Shown: positions 1 to 6,999, numbered from the stretch's first letter. The stretch is 8,195 nt of DNA from Gemmatimonadota bacterium (GCA_016712265.1 JADJRJ010000032.1:1-8195); one strand, 5' to 3'. Numbers and translations: made by a program. The notes: generated by a model not told the origin, from the sequence alone.

Positions 1-1369
1 GCCTATCCGCCGCCAGAGTGACTGTTACCAGCATCGAGATGTCCGCGCCACCGCGGCGGCCGAACACTCGCCGGTCGCCGACGTTGCGCCACGTCGCCAC
101 ACGCACCGCGTCGTTGATCGCGACGATCCGGGTGGACGCCTCCGCCGGCCTGCTCAGCCAGCCGCCTGGAGGTCCGGCGCACATCGACGTACGACGCGAA
201 CTCTGCGACCAGCGTCAGATCACGCCGGCATCGACAGAGGTCATCCACGAGATCCGACGAGTGGCCCCTTCAGGTCGACCGCCACCGCTTAACCGCGCTC
301 ATCCTGGATGCGCTTCGCCTCCGCGATCGGCCACGCTGCCCCACCTTGCGGTCCACGGCGCCGACGACGATGTCTCACCTGCGAGGCCGGCCGCACCGAT
401 CGAGCCATACAGCCCATCCACCGACCCGGCAAGACCCAAGACCAGCCGTCAGGCAGCGCCTGCAAAGGTTGCCGCGGGACGACCACGACAGCATGATCTT
501 TGGGCCGTTGTCCTCATCCCAGATGCCCAGGCCCTCGGTCAAGTCCTCATGGGTCGCTTGCAGGTCGCTGGATCGACTGCACTGGGTGTCCGGTACCCGG
601 AGTATGACGGGTTCGCTTAACCCACGTCTTCAGGCTCCGGTCCGCGCCACGTTCGGCAGCCTCAATCCATGCCCCATCCGTCAGCACCGCCGGCATGCGC
701 ACAGCGCCGCATCCACGAGAACGCCTGCCGAGTCGTCCTCCGGCCGCGGCGGCGTGCCCACGAGGGCCAGACCGAACGCCGAGACGTTCGTGAATTCGCC
801 AGCATGTTCGCTAGCGCCTTGTCCGACAGGATCTGCGCCTCGTCGGGCACCATCACCGTCGACAGCCAGGGATGCCACGACCGAATCCGCGTTCCCGAGC
901 GCCGAACAGGTGCGGGACGTTGTGGAACCGGATCTCCTCGTCGCCGGACCCCGTGTTAGACCGCCTGGAGGCCATACGGCCTTACCCGCAGGCGATCAGC
1001 GAACGCCTGCATCGCCAGGAACGTCTCACCGTGCGTCCTCGGTGATGCGCCGACCAGATGACCAACGGCCCCGGACGCAGGATGGGGCGGCAGAGAATCA
1101 GGGCGCCGATCGGGCGTCGCCAACCTGCCGCGGCAAGGGACATTTCCCGTCGTCGACCATCGACGCGAGACCCATCAGCCCTCTTGGCCGGGGATTAGAC
1201 GCCCAGCGCCGTACCTGCCACCCGTCGAACGAGACCCCCAACTTGCGCTCACACCTATAGCGACCGCACTGACCAGCCAGCCCGTCGACACGATCCCCGC
1301 GGGGCGACGACCTTCCGGGCGACCTCAGAGAGGCCGTTTCGTCCCAGGCTTCGTCAGGGACGTGGTCAC
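1..1369 (-). pseudogene. Terminase large subunit (TerL), heavily frameshifted; C-terminus at or beyond left edge
   Basis: TerL is the ATP-driven motor and nuclease that cuts and packages phage DNA. No long open frame survives, but reading the minus strand and changing frame gives ordered pieces of one actinophage TerL. They are: a start VTTSLTKPG (GTG at 1369, sharing GTGA with the stop of the gene before); KLGVSFDGW (about 1221-1245); PLPRQVG (1116-1139, the Walker A region, with the expected GK[T/S] not readable); LRPGPLVIWSAHH (1041-1083); ETFLAMQAFADR (988-1027); GSGDEEIRFHN (919-952); FGARERGFGRGIPG (866-906); MVPDEAQILSDKALANML (797-851, Walker B with the catalytic Glu); FGLALVGTPPRPEDDSAG (724-776); LTEGLGIWDEDN (507-540); and, in the C-terminal nuclease region, INDAVRVATW...RRGGADISMLV (31-118). 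The span is about 456 codons, near the family's usual length. At least ten frame changes are needed. Assignment rests on my memory of the family's conserved blocks, not on a search. It is either true decay or indel-rich sequence; the family call is firm. Confidence 0.87.
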
Positions 1370-1707
1370 CCTCGTCTGCCTCCTGCTTGGCCTGCGTCGA
1401 TCGCGTAAATCTCGCGGCTGATCTCCTGCGAGCACCGGGTCAACGCTGCCAGGTCACGCGGTGGGCGGTTTGGGTCCCTCAACCGTCTTCGCCACCACCG
1501 GGGGGTGGTGCCGTGCGCTAGTCCGCGGTACCGGGTGGGGTCGTCTGGGTCGTGGTCGGCGTGGAGGTTGCTGGTGGGTGGCCACATGGGGTGTCCGCAG
1601 ATGCAGCAGGGGTCGCCGGGCGTGTAGGTCGCGAGCAGTTGGGCTCGGGCGCGCTTGTGGTCGCGGGTGCGGTAGATCGCGGCGGTGGTGGTGTGGGTGA
1701 ATCCCAT
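1366..1707 (-). CDS. HNH endonuclease-like protein, C-terminus probably disrupted
   Basis: Small phage HNH endonuclease, a type commonly encoded just before the terminase genes, where it assists DNA cleavage for packaging. The start is ATG at 1707, preceded by a purine-rich GGGGGGTGA ribosome binding site. Residues 34-37 (CCIC) give a Cys pair, and 49-52 (HADH) is the HNH core histidine region followed by DPDDPTRYRGLAH (53-65). The usual Cys-Asn (LAHxxCN) after that block is missing: from residue 67 the frame reads a basic run (TTPRWWRRR). A one-base change there opens other frames reading GGGEDG or VAKTVEGPKPPTA. The last 27 residues (LAALTRCSQEISREIYAID...) look like a different protein's C-terminus, and their stop overlaps the terminase start as GTGA. 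So this frame may join a truncated HNH gene to the remnant of a small gene, possibly a terminase small subunit, though nothing proves that. Confidence 0.68.
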   Translation of the reverse strand: MGFTHTTTAAIYRTRDHKRARAQLLATYTPGDPCCICGHPMWPPTSNLHADHDPDDPTRYRGLAHGTTPRWWRRRLRDPNRPPRDLAALTRCSQEISREIYAIDAGQAGGRRG

Positions 1708-1731
1708 TGGGTCACCCCCCGGACATGCTGA

Positions 1732-1761
1732 GAGGGAGCCTGCCTGTAGGCATACTCCCTC
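1732..1761 (-). promoter_or_regulatory. Hairpin at the end of the zinc-ribbon/HTH gene
   Basis: GAGGGAG (1732-1738) pairs perfectly with CTCCCTC (1755-1761), with a possible inner GCC/GGC stem around a short loop. It overlaps the stop codon of the upstream gene (1760-1762) and lies in the only non-overlapping junction of the operon, 25 bases before the HNH start at 1707. There is no T-run on either side, so a classical intrinsic terminator is not supported. It could be an RNA-processing or translational-control structure, or protect the upstream transcript. Confidence 0.45.
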
Positions 1762-2819
1762 AGGCCGAGAACTTATCACCCCGCCCGCTTTGGTGCACAC
1801 CCGACACGCCAGCGAGCACGCTGGGAGTGTGTCCGGCGCGCTCATCCTGGTGCTGGCGACGCCTCGCAGCGGCGCACTCGACGATGGCCGCACGGTCGAA
1901 GCGCAGGGGTCGGACCGTCTCCGAGACGGGCAGGAGATGACCCCTTGCCCGCCAGTTGCGCAGGGTGAAGATGGGAAGCCCGAGCAGGCGGGCGGCACCC
2001 TCGATCGTCAGGGGCAGGCCGTCGTACGGGATGGGCTCAGGGGTAGGTGAGCCGTGCCGCTCGGCTAGCTGACGGCACCAGATGGCGTACCGGTCCGGCG
2101 AGAACATCGAGCGGCAGCGCAGGCACCGCACGTCCTCCTCGCCGCCGAACAGCGCGAGGGCGACGCCACCGCACGCGGGGCACTGGATCTCCGGGATGAG
2201 GTGCGTCGTGTCCGCCACGGGGCCAGGGCGTGAGCGCGGGACATCAGGTCGAGCCAGGGCTCCATCTCGTCCGCGATCCATGGGCTGGACGCCAGTAGGT
2301 GACTCTGCGCCTTGAGCCACAGGGATGCCGGGCCGACCGAGAATCGCGCGGGGGCTCGGTCCACTCGTAGCGGCCGGTGTAGTGGGACCACGAGCGCTTG
2401 AGCATCCCGGGAACGTCGCGCTGATGCTGGGTCAGCAGCCGCTTCGGTCCGCGCATCTCGTGCTCGACCACCAGCCACTCGACCCACTGTGACAGCACGT
2501 CGGAGATCTCCTGCGCACACGACAGCCGCGAGACGTTGATGGCGTCAGGCAGGTCCTCCGCTGAGCCTCGGATCATGCCGGCGTCGTCGGTGGGGGCGAG
2601 CGACATCGACGGGCTGGCGAGTGAGAGCAGCAGGTCGTGCTGACCCTGCGCATTGGCCAGCGAGTAGCGCAGGGTCCGCCAGCACCGGTAGCACAGGCTC
2701 GTGCCCTCGTGGGTCGGTGAGCCGGCGCACCCGCGGCAGTCAGGGTCGCAGGGCACGGCTCGGTGCTGGCCGTGCTCGGTGCAGCCGCGGGCGCACGTCG
2801 GCGCGTCGATGTCGGTCAC
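1760..2819 (-). pseudogene. Zinc-ribbon plus helix-turn-helix DNA-binding protein, split by two frameshifts
   Basis: Reconstructed product of about 353 residues, likely a phage DNA-binding protein; its exact role is unknown. The start is GTG at 2819, in a GTGA overlap with the stop of the gene before. Part 1 (2819 to about 2355) is Cys-rich, with C9, C13, C24, C28, C31 and CYRC at 43-46, then a helical region (LLLSLASPSMSLAPTDDAG...). The frame is lost in a run of five C (2350-2354) and resumes as ARFSVGPASLWLKAQSHLL. It is lost again in a run of four C (2219-2222) and resumes as VADTTHLIPEIQCPACGG. Part 3 has a second zinc ribbon (CPAC...CLRC) and an excisionase/MerR-like HTH (LTIEGAARLLGLPIFTLRNW), ending at 1760. 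One missing C at each run restores a single frame. The first part alone, read on, stops at 2244 as an apparent 191-aa protein. Confidence 0.78.
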
Positions 2820-2962
2820 GTCAGGTCTCCTCTTGCGGCCAGGATGGGCCACGCCTGCTCGGTGGTGAGGACGTCGCCGCATGGCCAGCACTGCCACGAC
2901 CGGCCAATGCGTTGGATGCCGCGGACGGTCTGCCCGCAGCAGGGGCAGCGGGTGTCAGCCAT
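2816..2962 (-). CDS. Small zinc-ribbon protein (48 aa)
   Basis: A 48-residue protein starting MADTRCPCCGQ at ATG 2962, where the stop of the preceding gene and this start share one base (TGATG). CPCC at residues 6-9 and CWPC at about 25-28 form two Cys knuckles spaced like a minimal zinc ribbon. The tail (LTTEQAWPILAARGDLT) is probably helical. Its stop overlaps the next gene's GTG by four bases. Such mini zinc ribbons are common in actinophage early operons and have no assigned role; nucleic acid or protein binding is an inference. Confidence 0.8.
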   Translation of the reverse strand: MADTRCPCCGQTVRGIQRIGRSWQCWPCGDVLTTEQAWPILAARGDLT

Positions 2963-3276
2963 CAGTGCCACCACTCCGCGGCGCGGGCTGCCGCGAGTAC
3001 GGCCGCCCTTATGTCGAGCCGTACGCGGGGGTCGACTATGTGCTCGGGGATGTCGACCCCGTCCCCCTCGATGAGAGCAGCCATGTCGCGGATGTTGCGG
3101 CCGCACGTATGCGCGTCATCAGCCCAGACGGTGACGTCTACGGCCGTCACGACGGTCTCGCGCCCGGACGGGCGACGGACCCAGAAGGTCCCCTCGACAG
3201 GGCCCCCAACGACCCTGACCAGACGCCCGAAGAGGGACATGTCTATGCCGAAGGGCTGAAGTTGGGTGTCACTCAT
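2962..3276 (-). CDS. Hypothetical phage protein (104 aa)
   Basis: Start ATG at 3276, sharing ATGA with the inferred true stop of the preceding gene at 3273. I do not recognise a family. The N-terminal half is rich in valine and aromatic residues (FGRLVRVVGGPVEGTFWV at about 16-33), suggesting beta strands. The centre carries VWADDAHTCGRNIRDMAALI (about 50-69), and the C-terminus is an alanine-rich helix ending AARAAEWWH. There is no signal peptide or membrane segment. Spacing and codon use match its neighbours, so it is probably a real cytoplasmic early phage protein. Confidence 0.7.
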   Translation of the reverse strand: MSDTQLQPFGIDMSLFGRLVRVVGGPVEGTFWVRRPSGRETVVTAVDVTVWADDAHTCGRNIRDMAALIEGDGVDIPEHIVDPRVRLDIRAAVLAAARAAEWWH

Positions 3277-4090
3277 GGCTTGGTCCTCCGTCGCTTGACC
3301 TTCTCCTCGTGCTCACGGGTCCAGCCGGTCTGGGCGCGCTCGGAGGATGACCCACGCCGCAAGCTGCGCAGCCGCGACCTCGCCCCAACGGGTGGAGTCA
3401 GCAGCCCACTCAGGCAGGTGGAAACTGGAACCGTAGGTGCCGGTCCCCTTCCAGCCGTACGACTTGTCGAAGTGGGTGGGGATGCCCCTCTCGGCGGACC
3501 AGTCACAGGACAGGTACTGGTGTCGGTGGCGCGTGCTCTTCACCCGACCGCGGCTAGCCCGCTGGAGAGTCAGCGTGACCGGGTACGTGTCGCCGTCGAT
3601 GACGACGTCGCGATGGACGGTGTCAACATCCTCGTAGAAGTAGCGCGGGACCCCAGGCCCACTCCATCGGGTCCAACGAGAAACACCCGTCCCGACACGT
3701 CCAGGACCGGTACTTGCCGCCCCTGCGGACGTGCTTGCTGTGGTCGTGGTCCGGGGATGTCCACAGGTCCCACCACAGTTTGCCGTTGTGAATCGACAGC
3801 CGAAGATCGCGCGAGCGGCCGCGCGTGATCCAATCGGCCGCTCGTCGCCCGAGCGATGTGTTGAGGTAGATCCCGGCGCCCAGGAAGGCCAGGTGGGCGT
3901 CTATCGGCGTCTCCGAGTAACGGTTCCCGAAGTGCAGCCGCACGCTGGCCTCCGCCCGGGGGCGGCGCGGGCAGACCACCTCCGCGCCTATCGACGCCAC
4001 GCATCCGTCATTGCGCCACAGTTTCAGCCGTCCCCGGCCTGACCACTGCCGTCGGTCGCTCAGGTCCTGGCTCCAGGTGGTGATTTTCAC
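3273..4090 (-). pseudogene. Hypothetical phage protein, split by one clear and one likely frameshift
   Basis: The start is GTG at 4090 (VKITTWSQDLSD), with AAGGAG six bases upstream and a four-base overlap with the small gene before it. The first frame gives about 147 residues with W-rich, basic sequence (KLWWDLWTSPDHDH, EWAWGP), then closes with a TGA after FSLDPMEWAWGPALLLRGC. At 3643-3656, removing one base from a CCC run continues into RYFYEDVDTVHRDVVIDGD and on through YLSCDWSAERGIPTHFD and FHLPEWAADSTRW. That frame stops at 3313. A second one-base shift near 3338-3346 would give ERAQTGWTREHEEKVKRRR, ending at 3273 in an ATGA overlap with the next start. That overlap is the main evidence for the second shift. 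Bridged length is about 272 residues; function unknown. Confidence 0.72.
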
Positions 4091-4248
4091 TGCCGTCTCC
4101 TTGTCCTGGTGGTGAGTGCCGCAGTCCTGAGGTCTGCGGCGTGTTTGCGGGCGGCCCGGTGGGGCAGGCCGCGTGCGATCTCCCACGCCACGACGGCGTA
4201 GGTCACGGCGCGCCGGAGTGCGGCTGCGGCGCGGTTGGCGGGGGTCAC
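4087..4248 (-). CDS. Small basic Ala/Arg-rich protein (53 aa)
   Basis: A 53-residue gene starting VTPANRAAAALRR at GTG 4248. It overlaps the stop of the gene before (GTGA, 4245-4248) and the start of the gene after (GTGA, 4087-4090). The sequence is one likely amphipathic helix followed by a very basic tail (TTRTRRRQ). The AAGGAG ribosome binding site of the next gene (4097-4102) lies inside its last codons. The double overlap is the evidence that it is translated. No family is recognised; nucleic acid binding is a guess from charge only. Confidence 0.68.
   Translation of the reverse strand: MTPANRAAAALRRAVTYAVVAWEIARGLPHRAARKHAADLRTAALTTRTRRRQ
4097..4102 (-). promoter_or_regulatory. Ribosome binding site for the gene starting at 4090
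   Basis: AAGGAG on the minus strand, six bases from the GTG at 4090. It supports this GTG over the upstream in-frame ATG near 4381 and shows the gene is translated from its own start as well as by coupling. Confidence 0.75.
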
Positions 4249-4626
4249 GGCAGTACCACGTCCACGAGACGCGGCCAGCCCTTCTCGTCGTCGCGGTAGA
4301 CATGCTCGGGGATGGGGTACAGATGCCCGTCACGGTCGGTCCATTGGCGCAGGAAAAGCACCTTGAGCCTGAGGTGAGCAACGGTGGCCGGGTCCCAATC
4401 CGATACGACGCTAGCGTCGTACTCTTCGCCCCAGGGGTTGACCTCTGCGGTCACAAGCGGGATCAGCGCCTCGCAGTGGGCGCACTCCTTCCCAGGTCCA
4501 GGCGGTTGATCCGTCCATCCCTGCGCCGCGGCGGTACGTCTCGCCGGCCCGTATCCATCGCCAGCACAGGGAGCAGCGGTGAGGCTTGCGGGCTCGGGGG
4601 TGCGTGTCCTGGAAGTGGTTACTCAT
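4245..4626 (-). pseudogene. Zinc-finger phage protein, split by one frameshift
   Basis: The start is ATG at 4626 (MSNHFQDTHPRARKPHRC), overlapping the preceding gene by eight bases. The first frame gives HRCSLCWRWIRAGETYRRG and ends near STAWTW. There, a GGG run (CCC at 4491-4493 on the plus strand) shifts the frame. With one G removed it continues KECAHCEALIPLVTAEVNPW to a TGA at 4245. The two Cys pairs, CSLC and CAHC, would form one zinc site, and they are only brought together by the correction. The C-terminal part (TVAHLRLKVLFLRQWTDRDG, WPRLVDVVLP) resembles a family of small actinobacterial phage proteins with the same RCSLCW...TWxECAHC layout. The full product would be about 126 residues. 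Uncorrected, it is a 71-residue protein with a scrambled tail. Confidence 0.76.
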
Positions 4627-4807
4627 CGCACTCACACGGCCTAGCCAGCCAGCACCTCTCGCACACCACGACCGGGCGTTCCGCGACGGTGGCGTCGTCG
4701 CAGTTGGCGTGCATGGCGCCGTCGTCGGTCATGGTGATGAGGTCGCCCTCGTCGAAGGGCCACCCGCAATCGGCGCAGCGGCCGGGGTGTCGGGCAGGGA
4801 AGGCCAT
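4619..4807 (-). CDS. Small zinc-binding protein (62 aa)
   Basis: Starts MAFPARHPGRCADCGW at ATG 4807, in a TGATG overlap with the gene before; an upstream in-frame start at 4840 is rejected because it would lie inside that gene. CADC near residues 11-14 with HANC near 36-39 makes a treble-clef-like zinc site: the layout FPARxPGRCxxCG...GDLI...HxxC is a recurrent small actinobacterial and actinophage family. A second Cys cluster (CERC...CEC) follows at the C-terminus. The protein has no catalytic motif; a DNA-binding or adaptor role is an inference. Confidence 0.82.
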   Translation of the reverse strand: MAFPARHPGRCADCGWPFDEGDLITMTDDGAMHANCDDATVAERPVVVCERCWLARPCECDE

Positions 4808-5325
4808 CACGCACCGTCCTCGGTGGTGCAGTCCTCGCAAGCCGACTCCGGGCCCGCCACGCGCTGCAGGCGGTACCAGCCGCCTCCGCTCTCACTCGGA
4901 ATCCGGTGGTCATGGTGGCCCGGCTCCGGCCCGCACGGATAAGGCTTGATGTCCACCACCGGGATGCCGAGATCCACTGCCCGCTCGTAAATCGCATCCA
5001 TCTCGCCCATGGCCCGGGACATCGCCCACCGCCACGCCTCGTCACCGGTCATGCCCCTCGATAGGGCATCTGCGAGGGCCGCAATCTCGGCTTTGTGCAT
5101 GAGCAGGCGGATGCGGGCCATCGTCAGCTGCGCTGCGACGCTTCGCCCGACGCTGCCTGGCTCGAAGAGCCTGAGGAGGTCGTGCCAGCCGGTCCCGTCG
5201 GTGCCATGCCCCACGGAGTCCGCGTGGCGGTAAGGCACCTCTATGGCCAGGTCGCGCACCTCACACTCGTCGGCGTGGGGGTAGAGGTCGGCGGCATACT
5301 TCCGCCTGGTGACGCGCCCCATCAC
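4807..5325 (-). CDS. Hypothetical phage protein (172 aa)
   Basis: The start is GTG at 5325 (GTGA overlap) or the adjacent in-frame ATG at 5322. The N-terminus (RRKYAADLYPHADECEVRDL) is characteristic of a phage/actinobacterial hypothetical family I have seen but cannot name. Residues about 60-115 are helical (LTMARIRLLMHKAEIAALAD, GDEAWRWAMSRAMGEMDAIY). The C-terminus has scattered Cys and His residues (KPYPCGPEPGHHDHR, CEDC) that might hold a metal. No catalytic motif is evident. It sits in the early operon between a coiled-coil protein and a zinc-binding protein. Confidence 0.78.
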   Translation of the reverse strand: MMGRVTRRKYAADLYPHADECEVRDLAIEVPYRHADSVGHGTDGTGWHDLLRLFEPGSVGRSVAAQLTMARIRLLMHKAEIAALADALSRGMTGDEAWRWAMSRAMGEMDAIYERAVDLGIPVVDIKPYPCGPEPGHHDHRIPSESGGGWYRLQRVAGPESACEDCTTEDGA

Positions 5326-5714
5326 GCACCATCCCCGACCGTCTCATCCAGCACCGCGGCCGTCGGGCACGTCGCATACTCCATACCCCTCGTGCACGAG
5401 CACGCCGTGAAACCTTCCAGCGAATACACCGCCGGCACCTCATGCGGGCGATGCACATCCCGGACCCGCGCCAACTGCTCCTCCAGCCGTGCGGCCAGGT
5501 CCCGCGCCCGGTCACGTTCGGCAGTCACACGGACTAGCGCCGACACCAGCGCAGGCAGCGCGTCAGCGCCTCCCGAACCGTCGGTGGCATTGGGAATCAC
5601 ATCCGTGTAGTTCGCGCCCCCAGCGGGCAGCGTGAACGTTTTACTTTCGCCGTCCTGGACGTCTGTCCAGAAACGCTCGACGGCGGCCGGGGTCAGGTCG
5701 GTCTCTTCGATCAC
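5322..5714 (-). CDS. Hypothetical coiled-coil protein (130 aa)
   Basis: The start is GTG at 5714 (VIEETDLTPAAVERFW), overlapping the nuclease stop by four bases. Residues about 53-87 (LPALVSALVRVTAERDRARD and following) form a predicted amphipathic helix or coiled coil. The C-terminal part has CSC at 105-107 and C116 in EYATCPT, which could bind a metal. No family is firmly recognised; similar helix plus CPT tail proteins are common in actinophages. It is intact and in register with its neighbours. Confidence 0.76.
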   Translation of the reverse strand: MIEETDLTPAAVERFWTDVQDGESKTFTLPAGGANYTDVIPNATDGSGGADALPALVSALVRVTAERDRARDLAARLEEQLARVRDVHRPHEVPAVYSLEGFTACSCTRGMEYATCPTAAVLDETVGDGA

Positions 5715-6016
5715 TTTCGCAGTCCTCTCATCAGTCGCTGGACGGTCCCGTCAGCGACGTCCTGTGGGCGGATCACGTACACGGCCTGGCCGGCAGCCCT
5801 GAGCCGGTCCAGCCATATCTGCTGCTCGGGCCGGACCCGGCCCGTAGCGGTCTTCAGCTCGACGAAGGCGACGCGGTCGCCGAGCAGGACGAGGTCGGGG
5901 AATCCCGCGCACGTGTCGCGGCGCGGGTCGGTGGAGTGGAACGCGAGGACGCCGTGCCAGCGGGCCATGTCGAGGACGGTGCGCTGGAGGTCAGCCTCGG
6001 ACATGCGGGGGGTCAT
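5711..6016 (-). CDS. VRR-NUC domain nuclease
   Basis: A stand-alone VRR-NUC protein (PD-(D/E)XK superfamily), 101 residues, about the size of the single domain. The motif order is visible: E7 with LQ at 10-11 in the first helix, FH at 26-27, GFPD at 38-41 (Asp41 metal ligand), VELKT at 52-56 (Glu53 and Lys55 as the ExK pair), then PEQQIWL at 63-69 and the closing strand VYVIRP. All catalytic residues are present, so it should be active. The family cuts branched or structured DNA in recombination and replication; phage copies usually lie in early or replication regions. The start is ATG at 6016 (ATGA overlap with the methylase stop); Met5 is an alternative. Confidence 0.92.
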   Translation of the reverse strand: MTPRMSEADLQRTVLDMARWHGVLAFHSTDPRRDTCAGFPDLVLLGDRVAFVELKTATGRVRPEQQIWLDRLRAAGQAVYVIRPQDVADGTVQRLMRGLRK

Positions 6017-6999
6017 GACGCGTCACCCCCGTGCCAGAGAGCCAGTTGCTCTGCGCCGATGCAGGCCGGGCTCATCCACAGTCGCTCGCGGCGGCCGTTG
6101 TCCGAGCGGGCCGCGTACCCTGCACCACTGCCGGACTTGCCCTGAGTGACGGTCCACCCGTGATCGAGTAGGGCGTCGTGCTCAGCGTCGTATCCGCAAA
6201 GGATGACGCGCATGTCACCCGGTGCGGTGGTGCACCAGTCGCGGACCTTTGCCGCAATGCCGTCCGTCGACTCGGCGTACAGGTCTCCGGAGGTGGCGTA
6301 AGGCGGGTCGAGGAATATGGCCCGCGAGCCGTCGCCCCCCGTCCCGGAGCGTGATGCGCTAGGGGTGACGACACGTTCCCACGATCCGCAGGTGATGCGG
6401 ACGCGGGCTAGGCGCCGTGCGAGCCTGTCGAGGTAGTCGGCAAGTGGCCCCTGCCCGGCGTTACCGAGGTGGGGCAACTCACGGTTCACGCCCCGCCCGG
6501 CGTTACCGAGGTGGGGCAACTCACGGTTCACGCCCCGCCCGGCGTCACCGGACTTGCGCAGGTGGCCGTCCACCACCCTCCAAGGGCCAGCGCCGAATGG
6601 GTCGCCGATGCCGCACGCCATCACATACAGCCACCAGCCGGCAGCCTTCGCGTCGCACGCCTCGGGGTCGCCCTCCAGCCACGCCACGAGATCTGGCGAC
6701 CTGCGCTCTTGCAGCCACGCCAGCCGTGCGTGGTAGTCGATCTCGGTTACCGGACCGGCCGCGTGTCGGGCGACGTCCCCGGGGCGCGCCACGATCGAGC
6801 GCCACGCGTTGACTAGCCACCCGTCCGCGTCGTTGATGGTCTCCACGCGGCGGCCCGAGAACGTCGGGCGCGCGAGCAACACGGCAGCAGAACCGGCGAA
6901 GGGCTCGACGTACCCGGCTGGGTCGCCTAGTGCGGCCCAGATGATGGGGGCGGCTCGGCGCTTCCCGCCGAAGTAGGGGAAGGGGGCGGCGAGGGTCAC
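6013..6999 (-). CDS. dam: DNA adenine N6-methyltransferase (Dam/D12 class)
   Basis: Transfers a methyl group from S-adenosylmethionine to adenine N6 in DNA. The 328-residue protein starts VTLAAPFPYFGGKRR at GTG 6999 (GTGA overlap with WhiB). The first block PYFGGKRR (8-15) and PFAGSAAVLL (33-42, SAM-binding motif I) are followed by INDAD (55-59), and the catalytic DPPY is at 231-234, as in the D12 family. Between them, residues about 151-184 are an insertion made of a 14-residue unit repeated twice (GRGVNRELPHLGNA), matching a 42-base tandem repeat. Total length is slightly above the family's usual 260-300, because of this insertion. As a phage orphan methylase it may protect the genome from host restriction or mark replication; no cognate restriction enzyme is visible. 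A longer in-frame extension to 7332 is rejected because it overlaps WhiB. Confidence 0.93.
   Translation of the reverse strand: MTLAAPFPYFGGKRRAAPIIWAALGDPAGYVEPFAGSAAVLLARPTFSGRRVETINDADGWLVNAWRSIVARPGDVARHAAGPVTEIDYHARLAWLQERRSPDLVAWLEGDPEACDAKAAGWWLYVMACGIGDPFGAGPWRVVDGHLRKSGDAGRGVNRELPHLGNAGRGVNRELPHLGNAGQGPLADYLDRLARRLARVRITCGSWERVVTPSASRSGTGGDGSRAIFLDPPYATSGDLYAESTDGIAAKVRDWCTTAPGDMRVILCGYDAEHDALLDHGWTVTQGKSGSGAGYAARSDNGRRERLWMSPACIGAEQLALWHGGDAS
6453..6550 (-). repeat. 42-base in-frame tandem repeat inside the methylase gene
   Basis: Two identical 42-base copies (6453-6494 and 6495-6536), and the start of a third that diverges after about nine bases at 6537. Each copy encodes 14 residues, so copy number can change without breaking the frame. 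It lies between the SAM-binding and DPPY halves of the enzyme, where a DNA-recognition insertion would be expected. Confidence 0.93.

Noticed and set aside
346..1260. 304-residue open frame on the plus strand (and a 200-residue one at 18-620)
   Set aside because: Low-complexity Pro/Arg/Ser-rich sequence with no motif; it lies antisense to clear terminase blocks. High G+C makes long spurious frames.
1732..1761. Rho-independent terminator
   Set aside because: Stable stem but no T-run after it on the transcribed strand, and it lies inside an apparent operon.
2881..3828. 315-residue open frame on the plus strand
   Set aside because: Antisense to several overlapping, coupled minus-strand genes; no recognisable domain.
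4173..4949. 258-residue open frame on the plus strand
   Set aside because: Antisense to the zinc-finger genes, low-complexity Ser/Arg/Pro composition, no motif.
5711..6999. Restriction-modification system from methylase plus nuclease
   Set aside because: A stand-alone VRR-NUC is not a known restriction partner, and no specificity or helicase subunit is visible; both are typical lone phage genes.
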